Source: Aphis gossypii
Lineage: Eukaryota > Arthropoda > Insecta > Hemiptera > Aphididae
NCBI RefSeq assembly: GCF_020184175.1
Contig: NC_065531.1
Span: forward strand, 11,925,213-11,989,212
DNA: 64,000 nucleotides
Reading direction: 5' to 3'
Part shown: piece by piece, positions 1-12,400 of the stretch
Numbering within the stretch: the first letter of the stretch is position 1
Layout: each line of letters opens with the position of its first letter
Program-made: the position numbers and the translations under genes
The notes under the pieces: generated by a model
What the model was told of the DNA's origin: nothing
Databases searched by the model: none
What the model saw: the letters and a program-made list of their open reading frames with translations, nothing else

Positions 1-3000
1 CGTAAATGCATGTATTAAATGGTTGGTATCTATGTGATACTGCATGTATAATGTTATCTAATAATTAAATCAATCTTTTAATGTAATAATATAAAGTACT
101 TCATAAATAAAAAAATTCAACAGGTTTGATATTTTAGAAATAATAGGTACCTACTTTGTGTTAGCTGAAAATTTTTCAATTATTTCAGGAGTCCCATCCC
201 AAATGACTAGTTCATACAATACTGTGAATTAAGCTTACTAATGAATTTATTTATATCATAATATAGAATCTGTATATAAATAATCACTGTACTATTTTCA
301 AATGCCGTAGTTATATCATAAAAAATATTAGTTGTCCAAAAAGCTTTATAATAATAAATGTTTAATATTTTAAATGTTAAAATAAATAATATGACAATTT
401 TTTTACGAGTAGTTAAAGTAAACAATTAGTATTTTATCCAAACACACAATATATTTGTTAAATATATATTTTTATAAATACTTAAAATGTTAAATAGACG
501 TCTGTATAATATTACTATAATAAATACCTACTTCCTACTTACCCACTCTACCATCACAACATTTAAACTTAACCTAAACATCGAGATTAGTTCACTTTTA
601 TGATTATTATATAAACAACGAATACAATTATGTAATATAGGTAAAAATTATGGTTTATAATACTCGTCTTTGTACATTTGTAAAAACATAATAATTTATT
701 CATTCCTTTCTATAAAGGAGTCTGCGTTAATGATCGATTGGTTAATGTAATTTTTTAGCGCCATAAATATTAACATTGTGGTTATACACATAATCAAATC
801 TGTAAACGTTTTTGCATATTTTGTAATCTAGATAAAATGGCAAGTATAGTTACTTAAATGTAAATTATGCATATTTAATCTATTTTTACCTTGTGCCTTT
901 AATGGCATTTATAATGTATTTGTAACCATAGCTATAATCATTTAATTTATTGTCTAATAATTGATTTTTATAAAAATTAATAAATAATTGTTACATTTAA
1001 AATGTAGGTATCAACTGTTAGAAAATCAGTTTATTTTATAAATAGTGCTTGGCATAATGTATATTCTACGAAAAAACCTTAAATCTAACAAAATGTGTTG
1101 TTTGAAAAAGACTAAGATATATTTTATTGATTCAATTTAATATTTGCTTATATGTCTGTTATCAATACATCGTGGCAGGATATTATTTTAATTACAGAAT
1201 AGCATACTTTCATAATATAACAAAAATACTCGTCTAATTTAAACGAATACTTAAAATTTAAATATAATACTCTTTTATTATACGTTCAATAAAAAATTCT
1301 CTACATTTTATTTTTTAAAATTCAGTGATGCAAATATCGCCACTCGAGTTTATTCGGATAAAACATCAAAATATAATAATAATATATAGTATGGTCTTTT
1401 CGAATATTTTTCACGCTCTTCGGTTATTTTGTTATTTGGCCAGTAGAATAATTAATAGGAAATAATATCTAAGTTTTTTAATAAACTATAATAATAGTTT
1501 ATATTCGTATTGCTCATCAATTATTATTATAAGTAGGTAACCATATTTTTACATATTTATTTCTTCGGAAACCTCCTACCTGTTATAATGGGGTTACTCG
1601 GGGTTATCACCGAGCCTATTCTCAACATAGTTATAGAAAAAAAAATATGTACGAGTCGTTATCAGTATGTAAAACTCGGGTTTTTATCAGCTCACCGTTA
1701 AGAAAATGCTAACGTATTGATAAATATTTAATATATATATACATATTATTATACATTATTGTATAATTTATATTATAATATATATATACACACACACTCA
1801 AATATACATACGCGCACCACAGATAAAGAAAAATCAACCCTGCGCGAGTAGATTTATTCGTCGGTTTATTACAATATTTTAAGTTAATGAATATTATAAT
1901 AATTGGAACGCACGTAACCGAATGATAATTTTACAATCGACGTTTACGCGTGAACGGATGCGACCGTTTCTAGGGCGATATAGTACATACACTGCAAATG
2001 CTTGTGAGGCACGCGAAGCCCTTAATACAGTTTTTTTAGAGGCTTCTTCAATTAATTAAAAACTATATATATAATATATATATATTATTGCTCCATTGGT
2101 GCAGCATCTGCGTTTGTCATGCGTTAATTAGATTGAAGGTTAAAATGGAGGGTTTTCTTTATTTTTCATAAACGTAGCTTTTATCCATTTGCACATCAAA
2201 TGAAACAGCGTACATTTGTCTATTGGTTAAGACACAAGTAGAATATTTTTAAAATATAATCGTTTGTAGAGAACCTTTTATCTATAGTTAAAATATTATA
2301 AAGGTATAGGTATTGTTATAATATCTACACTGTGCCAGAGCATGTTTCACACCACGTAGACCAATAAATAACCATGACGTGCATTAAGTAATAACTACAA
2401 AATAATATACATTGGTAATATATATTGCATATAGTATAAACATTAAACACATTTATTTTATAACTATATTATGATATTATGAAGTTTTGGTATTAGTACA
2501 TCATCACGTATACATAAATAATATAAAGTTAATTTTAAAAGTGTATAAAGAATATTATACAATAGTATACAGATTGATTATTTTAACAGTGAAAATATGA
2601 TTATATTATAATATATATTAAAAATACTACAGTTTTCGAAAATATTTTTTTTGAGAATTCAAATATATATAAAATCTGTAATGTCTTCAAACGAGCAGTT
2701 ATATAATGAGTTAAAAATATTTCAAAAAAAGAGAGTGGATTAGTGGGTTAACATTTTTCGGATATACTTGTATCACTCATAAAAATCTTTAATACTTATA
2801 AGTTATAATCATTATTCATTAACTACACATTCAAAATAATTTATTTATCTATCAAAATTCTGATAAATATATTCTGTGCTTATACTGCATATAGAATACA
2901 ATTTAAAACAATTGCACTACCTATCCGACACTTCCAATATGGCGTATTACAAGTACATTTCATTAGCTATTTATTCAATAAAATATAAAAAACTGTCGTG

Positions 3001-3300
3001 TTATTTAGGTTAAATAAATACGTTGTTGAGTAATTTAAAATAAAAATGGAAATGCATTAAATACAATAAATAAAGTCATTTGGACATCAATTGTGGGTAT
3101 TAAACACGCACGACATAATAGGTATAATATAGGCTTTTATAAGTCTCTAGAGAATTTAAGATAATACAGTTGTGTCATAACTCATAATATCATATGGCTT
3201 AAAATTAAATAATAATAAAAAAAATTAATCAATATAGGTACATAATATAGTATATAGCATATTACAAATTTTCAATATTTTCAAATGAACCGTGTTGACG
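1..3300. other. AT-rich intergenic region upstream of the channel gene
   Basis: No reading frame here shows protein-like composition; the only frame above 60 codons (minus strand, 207-425) is AT-driven low-complexity sequence. I see short AT dinucleotide runs, for example near 1725-1790 and 2060-2090, but no recognisable transposase or RNA gene. It may contain distal regulatory sequence for the gene starting near 3336, but nothing specific supports that. Confidence 0.5.
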
Positions 3301-3340
3301 TATAAAAAAGTATAAGTACACATTAACTCGGTTTCACTTT
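3301..3340 (+). promoter_or_regulatory. Core promoter (TATA box plus initiator) of the pickpocket-like gene
   Basis: TATAAAA lies at 3301-3307 and an insect initiator-like TCACTTT at 3334-3340. The 33-bp spacing fits TATA-directed initiation. This predicts a start site near 3336 and a 5' UTR of about 70 bases before the ATG at 3405. The motifs and spacing are visible in the sequence; promoter activity is inferred. In such AT-rich DNA a TATA match alone is weak, so the spacing and the position just ahead of a coherent gene are what support the call. Confidence 0.55.
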
Positions 3341-3404
3341 AGTTTCGATATTTTTGGTTAAGGCACATGACGTTTAATGTGACAATCACTTTACATTCAT
3401 AATA

Positions 3405-3487
3405 ATGGGTTTCAAAAGTATACACAAATATATAATAACAAATACAAGCTTAAGAAATAATTTTTGGACAGATGATAAATACTCATC
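3405..3487 (+). CDS. Pickpocket-like gene, exon 1 (start, N-terminus)
   Basis: The ATG at 3405 is the first in its frame after an in-frame TAA at 3375. It encodes 27 codons plus two bases and ends at a consensus donor (GTAAGT at 3488). The split codon TC|G joins exon 2 in frame as Ser28. The cytoplasmic N-terminus reads TSLRNNFW where family members usually have a Ser-x-His-Gly gating motif, so either this subunit is divergent or another first exon exists. Confidence 0.65.
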
Positions 3488-6400
3488 GTAAGTATATATA
3501 TACGAGTATAATATATATTTCGATTTTTTTTATTAAATATCTAGGTGAAGGATATTATATACAAACAAATGTTTTTTATAAATAAAAGGCTTTACTTAAA
3601 TAAATAACAAAAACAGTACAATAAGTAGTTTATTTACCTACAATAGTATCATATGAAGAATAATATGAAAGTAAGAGATTTGATGATGATGATTTCGTTT
3701 ATTAGATGATCAGATACACTCTATTTTGGTTAATCATCTTGGTGATTTTCCAGAAAGTGTGCTTGAGGCAAGTTATGAAATGAGTTAGTCGGGATTTGAA
3801 TTATATTTTTCTTAGGAGTAGGTGTTTATAGAAAAATCAAAACAGCTAAGGTTTAATGAGTTATTAGGTACCGTTATTACTTATTAGCCCTTATAAGTCA
3901 TTATTATTATTAGCAGAATATAACTACAATAACTAAAATATATATATATTATATACAATATAATATATCAGTGGTCTTTAACTTTTTTGACTCGTGATCC
4001 CACTTTTTTACCATACGATTTTCTCGACCCATGAAAATTTTGTAAGCCACGAAAAACAAAAAAAAGGTAAAATTTTCTTATGCCTTATGTCATTGTAGAA
4101 GGGCTCTTATCTTATTTTCTATACTGCACCATATTATAGGTAACATTAATATGCAAGAATATATTTAGTGTATGTACAGTCATATAATATTAATAAAATA
4201 TTATTTGAGTTTAATATTATTGATTAGGTATTATTCTATGTTATTAAAATGTACTTATCGAGACCCATTTTCAAAATTTACTCGAACCAAAATTGGGTTA
4301 CGACTTACCGATTGAAGACTACTGCTAAATAGATGATATTTTCAAGGTTAAAATACTTTTTATTTTTGAGAAAATTGTTACCAACTCAAACAATTTTCTC
4401 TACATTCATCTACATTAGATAATAACATAGCTAATAAGATTCATAAAATTGTTACAATCTGAATTTTCCGATTTTGTACTGATTATGATTTATAAGTTAT
4501 ATCATTTAGCTTTTTTGTGAAGGTTGTAAGTTGGTTTATTCTGTATATCTTTTTGCAATTTATGTATATATTATTAGTAAAATTGAAGATACTTCATACG
4601 TTGAATCAACATAGTTTTATTGTTTTAATTTTTTATAAGATATAACTGTTTAAACTGAATATAAATAGTTAATAAGTTAATAATTGTATACGTTACATGT
4701 TTGTGCATCGGTTATTTAGCCATTTATTTTAATGAAATATATTATACCTTAAAATAAAATCAAAATATTATGTACATAAAATAAATGTGTTAATTGAATC
4801 TCTGTAATCTCGATATGGATTTATGATTAGGCATGTGGGCGAAATTAAATGTAATAAGCATAACATTAATAATTTCGTGTTATTAACAGGCTTTATTGGA
4901 TAAGCGTATTAATTGGATCTGGTGCGTTATGTGTATTTTTGTCGTACGATATAGTCTTGAAATGGTACGATTCTCCAGTGAATAGATTTAGTATTAACGA
5001 ACCACGGCACATATCTGAAAATCCATTTCCTGCAATAACAATTTGTCACAATGATCCCATTAGTTCAAACACAATGAACTTAGCCTCTGTACTGAATTGG
5101 GAGCGACAAAATAAAACCGACGAAGAGTAAGTATTTGCAGTACCTATACTTTAATTTTAAAATATATAGTACCTAATTATATTCTTGTATGAATTAGTAA
5201 AATATTAATTTATAAGCAAAATCCAAATTTTAGAGAAGTCAGAGACTTAATCTATACAAAATAAATCTCAATAATATGATGAAAATATTTTTTTCAAAAT
5301 ATTTATGATTTATACATAATTATAATACATTAGTATAGAAAGAATATTTGAAAGCATTTAACTAAAAAAAAAAAGTATATAGGTGAAAGGAAACTAATTA
5401 ATAATGGCACTCTGGAAATATTTTATACTGTTTACAAAAATAAGTGACATTATATTGGCCTAAGGTGCTCTTGGCTAATTTATTTTCAGTATTCTAGTGG
5501 CATTTCATAAAATAGTTGAGTAAATACGAGCATGTTTATGATGTAAGAGTTTGAAGTAAAATCTATTGTAATAGTGATGGCCAATAGGTTAGTTTTTTTG
5601 AGTGTGGTCATATTATGTAGATCATTGTGTAGAAGGTTAGACAACTATATGGGCGTCCATCAGTATTCTCTCGAAAATTAGCTACAATTTGGATGTTATA
5701 CAATCAAATGGGAGCTATCATAGTTTTATAAATGATAATTTTATTTTTGAGACTAAGTTTGAATTGTAAAATTGGGAGGAGAAAGGGAAGGCGTAAATTA
5801 AGTTTAGGTACATGTATTGTTTCTTGATGACATTTAATAACGCATAAACATGGGTATTACCTACATAAATAGTAATAAACAAAATGATCTCCACTGGTAT
5901 TTTTTTTTAAAATTTTATTTTATCATTCGAATTTGACATATTAATAATGTAGAACGTCTAACATGATGTAAATGCCCATCTATTAGGTATTCAGCATTTT
6001 AGAGTTATAATTTCGAATGTAATATATTTAATTACAAACATTAATATTATTAATGATTATATTAATTGTTAAAAGTGAATATTGTATTGATAAATTATTT
6101 TAGAAAATGTAATTTTTTATAGATGGCAGACACTGAACGTAGTATATGAAATGTGTCAATGGAAACATAACATTTTTAAACTAGAAAATATAAATCCCAA
6201 CATCGTCTATAAAGTAGTGAAAGTATGTTAAATTCTGAATTAATCAAATCAAATTATTATCAAACATAATAAGTAATAATCTATATTTATACTAAAGCAT
6301 AATGTTTAATATGTGCGTAATGTGTATGATTTTATACCTATGATTTAAATTGAATATTTTAAAACAAAGTTTGTTTGGAACACTATTTTTTTTTTTTTTT

Positions 6401-9400
6401 TTTATTATTTTATATTAAAGACACATTCTAATTCTTATAAAGAAGTAAACTATTAGGTACCCACCCAGTACCCATTTAAGACATATTTTAAATTTATTAG
6501 ATCGATCAAGTAATAAATAATTGACAGGTACTTATAATTATTTAATTAAATGTACCTACTTACTTTTAGTTTTATACAAATGTCAAATGCCAATATATAT
6601 TATAAATATATATATAGATAAGAATTAGATATTGATGAAGTTTGCAAATGGATGATTTTATTGTGTTTACCTAATACTTATTTTAAATATTATATCATTA
6701 ATATACATGTAATGATGGATAATCTCAAAAATATATTTCACTTACAGGAACTTTCAACCAAATGCGAAGATACTATAAAACAAATTCGATGGAAAGATAA
6801 AATCATTGATCATCCTTGCGAAATCATGCAGCCTATATTTTTATTAACTAATTTATGTTTCAGTTTTAATGCTCTACCATACCATGATATGTATAGACAC
6901 ATTCCATACAAATTGTAAGTTTATTAAGAACTTATACTTTAATACTTTAAAGCAATCAGATAAACATTTTTTAATATACCATGTTCCAAAAATGAATATA
7001 TGGTTTCAAAAATCATATTTACTGTAATATTTGACTAATTAATTAATTAATTACTAGTTAGGATAAGTTATGTAAGTTAATAATTGCACTAAGATTTTGT
7101 TACAATGTTTACAAATATTCAATATGACTAACGAAGGGAACCTCTCTTTCTTGCACTGTTGATGTTGGTATGTCGATACTCTAGCGATATTCAATTAATA
7201 AACCTGTCCAAGACACCGAAAGTAATCAAGTTAATGAAATTCATGATGCTAGTTTACAGCTCATAGTTCATAAAGATCTCTCGAAGTGGAATACATAAAC
7301 ATTATCTTTTTTATATCCCTAAAGAAAAAAATTTCAGCTAAGGGAAAATTGCCTTCTGTTAATTGGTCAGCATTTTATTAATATATGTATCTGAAATTCA
7401 CACACTTATAATTTCAACTTCAAAAAGGTTAAAAGAAAAATACCACACACTTAATCGGTTCATTACGTAGCAAAATACCTTACACTTTAGTGAGTAAAAG
7501 CCACACACTATTTTTAATTTACATACCAGTTGTAAAATGACAAAATAAATAATACTTGGGTGGTACAATAATTATGTATAAAATCAGCGAGCACTGTAAT
7601 TTTTAGATGTTGTTGATCGGTATTCCTATAGGTTTTTGATATTTATAATTTATATAATTTATACATGTATATATGTTTTTTGTGATTTTTAGTATTTTTA
7701 TTTAAGAATTTAAAAATTTCTACATCAACTTATCAACTCAAGCTAAAAAAAAAAAAAAATTGAAATAATCCCTTTTTTTGTTCACAATAAACTACGGGTT
7801 CAAGCTTTAGTATACTGAAATTGCATAAATAATGTATTACAATGTTTTAAATGGATATATGTCAATTGATTGGAAACAATTAATACCAAACAACTAATTC
7901 GTTTGACATATTCAAATAAAAGCAATGCTATATAAATTTAAAAAAAATACCAAGAACGCGAAGAAAGAGTTAAGGAATTAAAAAAATTTGTTCTAATTAT
8001 AATGGTTTGAATATTCTTCATTATCTAGATGAAATAGCCTATAATTTAATATATAATTAAACGTATTTTATAATATTTTTTTTTAGCAATTTTAGTTGAT
8101 TATCATTCTTTAATTTATATTAGTTATTTATTTATACATTTTTATTCAACATATTTTTTTTAATGTATTTTAATGGATAGTATAATTTTTAGTTTTGCGA
8201 ACAATTTTTATTCGATCAATAGTCATTTGCAAAAAATTGTTTTTCGATCAATTGACAGGATACCGTTTTGAAAAGGTTACCTAAATAGGTACTCAAAAAG
8301 CTCTATAGCCAAGGATAACATAAAGATATCTTTACTAATATAATATAACGCTTATATCTCACATTATTTAATTTACATAATTTTTTTTTTTTTTTATTGT
8401 ACATTTTGTTTATCCGATTTTTGAAAAAATATTTAAATTTATGTATTTATATTTACAATAAATGTAAGGTGTAGAACTATGAACTTTAAATTTCAAACAA
8501 AACTATAAAACAATTATTTATATTGATAATTGTTCATAACAGAGTATAGAAATAATATATAGAAATAACTAATTATATTTTAAACTTGTATAAAAATATA
8601 TTTCATGGTACCTAATATTTGGGTCATGAATATTTTAATATTACAATATTTAGGTCGTGAATATATTTAATATTTATAAATATATCATTTATTTTATCAT
8701 TTAAATACCTACCTATATCCATACTATAATACGATTAGTGTTATGTATTATGCAATGTTTGATGTATTATAAATGTTTTTTATTTGGTTTGTTGCTAATT
8801 AGAATTATTTTATTTTATTAGACAGGATACACTTCAAACAGGTAAAAAATGGTCAAATTTAAAGAGTAACTGGAATTTGGATGATGGTTACAGAGATAAT
8901 AATTTAACATCAAATATACCATGGAATATGAAATCGACAACATATTGGAATACTGTTGAAATTATATTGGCTCAAAAAGATGCATTTTATGGTTGCTCGA
9001 GTAAACAAGGTTTTACAGTTAAGTATAATATACTAATTTTTAGCTCAAAATGTTTGTATTAGAGTTATACAATTATATGTATATGTGCATATGTTAACTA
9101 GTTCAAGTATACAGTTATACATTGTGTATAAGTTTACCAATTGAAATTAATTAATTTTTCTAAATTGTTTACAATTGCGGATTTGAGCTTAACTTAATAA
9201 TGTACTTTTATATTCGATATTATAAAAATATAATATTTAATAAATTATAATGAAGTTATTATTTTTAAAGAAAATAGAAACACTTATATTTTGCTAGCTT
9301 TATTACTTAGATTGTAAGTATTAGACTATTTCGGTTCATTATATAGCGGATGGGCAGTAAGGAATATGGAATTAAGTGTGTTGACGAAGGATAAGAACTT

Positions 9401-12400
9401 TCAAATCGTGATGAGTTAGATTAGGGAATGAGAATTAATTTTGGAGATGAATGACGAGAATATTGAGAAAGAATATTAGTTACGGAATTGATGACGATAT
9501 AGTTAGAAGTAATATGTCAAGTATAATTTAATCTGAATAAATAGTTAAATGTCTAATAAATGTATTAATATTTAAAAATTAAATTTCTCTAATTGTAGTG
9601 GTACAATGAGTATTTAATAAATACATTTTCCTTAGATGATTCATTGAAATGTAATTTTAGTTATTGAGATAAATATTAATTCCTTTTTACGAGCTCTTAG
9701 TTCTATTTTATGATCATTTTTATTATAAATTCAATGTGTATGCATAATTAATTGTGATAACATGTTTTGTTGCCATATATTAACATGCAATTTAAATAAT
9801 AAATATGTATTTATTATTATTATTATTTTCATTATTTTTGATTTTTAAAATATTGTTATAATACTCATTATACGTAATTAATGCATTAAATCAGTACATT
9901 ATTGGTTTTTAATATTTTGAAATAAAATATTATAACTAATAATATGTACTAAATAATATTATATTCTGCTTATTTCAGGTCTATTTTCATAGTCCATCAG
10001 ATGTCCCGGACTATTCACATTCTTCCTTAAAACTTTCAAAAAATAGTCATAGCTTTGTTCAAATATCAACTTTTTTGTCGTTGACAGATGATGGTTTAAA
10101 AAGTTGGACACCTGAAAAACGAGGATGTTATTATTTGAACGAAAAGTGGCTAAAGTACAACACAATTTATTCATATATAAATTGTTATGTTGAATGTCAG
10201 GTGAATTATACTGAGCATTTGTGTGGTTGTGCTCCGATGTTCAGAATAAGTATGATTATATATAATTTATTAACTATACCTAATGTCCTAATCAAAAGAG
10301 CTTTAATACACTGTGAAGTATTATACATATACTCTCATTTATATCTATATTCATTTTTTAAGAATACTGGTTACAAATTAGAATAATAATTATGAAGACA
10401 CAATTATTCAGTTACAGTTCTGTTATTATTTTATTTTTTAACAGACAGTTCTTTACCCGTGTGTGGACCAAAATCGAAAGATTGCCTAGCAAATGCAGCA
10501 AGTAAATAAAGCATGATTTTGATGTACCTAATTCGAAATTTGAACGAGTAGTTTTTTAATTAATAAAATATTCATATTAAGGATAATAGTCCTTAAAAAT
10601 GATTTTAAAAATATATAAAATAGATATAACGCTTTATTCAATATTCAAATAAATGATTTAGTTGTTTTATGAAAATAATAAATCTTAATTTTATTTTATT
10701 AGTTCATGTACAGAGAGCATACCATACATGCAAATGTCTACCATCTTGTACAGACATTGATTACGAATTATCTTATTCGACGGTACCTAAAAATTTCAGC
10801 TACATAAAAGAATCATTTACGTTTTTGGACAACTTAACTGACAGGTATAAGAAAATTAATTTTTTTATTAATTAATAATTATTAAATATTTTTGTTTGCA
10901 CTGTTTGCAGTTATATAGTATACTTTGATTAATTTACAAAATAATAAATAATACAAAAATCATTTTAACCATGTATAATATTCATATAAAAACACATATT
11001 ATAAAGTTTTATCATAGTAAAACTTGAAACAAACTATGTCATGTGTACAATAATGTGATCTATTTAAGAATATATATAATCATTATTATTCATTTGAAAA
11101 AGTTTCAATTTTTATATATTAAAGGGTGGTTCATTTAAAAGTGATTTTTTCAAAAATAAAAAAAAAACATTATAAAATTAAATTTTATTAGACTATCTTT
11201 ATTATCATTAAAAAAAATATTATGTTTACATTTATTTTTTAAATATTATATCTTTTAAATGTTGGCCGTAACTGCAATTAATACGGTATATTCTAAATTT
11301 CCAATTTTCAATTACACTTCCAAGCATTTTGACTGGTTTTTGGCCAATGATGTTAAAAAATGTTAAACAGTTGTTTTCTTTGAATTTAATGGCAGCTCTT
11401 AAACTTCTTCGGGTTGCCCTTCATTCCAAATACGGCAATTTTATTTATTGTCATGCAAGTTTCTCTAAGATTACGAAAAATATTCCTTATTGAACGGTAA
11501 TTTTCGTAGTAAAGTTGAATAATTTGTAGATGCTGTGCTGTGCCGGGCTAAGTCTTTCCACGATGAAATGTAAAATAACATTAAACTAAAATATCGTTAC
11601 AGTTTGATACGACTCACGCTTTATCAGTCATACATTCTTATTTAAAAATAGTACCTCTAAATAAATCACCAGTTATTATGAATTTTATTATATGCAATGG
11701 CATTTTTAATTTATTAAAAAATATTATCTATTTTTACTGTTCTACGGTATTTATAGAAAGATGTTATTAAATTTTGAGTTATGTAAGTAGATATAATATG
11801 GTATAAATACATACTATTATAATAATTAAATACTAATAATACGATCAATGCAATAATTCCGATAAAAATTATATCAATTGATCGTGAAACTAAAATTAAA
11901 ATGAATGGCTTTAATGGCTATACCTAAAAACATATAAAATATATTAAGTGAGATATATAGGCTAACACTCTGACTGACTGTCTCCGTTCAGAATAGTTTT
12001 TTGTATACAATGATAATAATATATCATTGAGTTAAAATTTAACACACCTATATTAGTGACTCACTCGAACTTAACGCCTAATGTACAGCAGAGCTGTACC
12101 CATTTATACTCACCCTTTTTTGAATAAAAACATTAGTTTTTAAATTCATATTCCTAAGCAAAATATTTTTTTGGAATAGTTATGTTGGTAAATACAAATC
12201 TAATTTCGAACGAGTAGTTGATTAGTTATAGGTACATCTTATAACTGAGAAGTGCACTATAAGAAATTTATACTTGATTATACCTTACTAACCAATCGTT
12301 CGAAATTTGATTTTAAATTATCGAAATACTTTTATACTCAATATTCTATATTGTCAATATAAATATACTTTTGAAAATTAACTTTTTCGAAATAATCATG

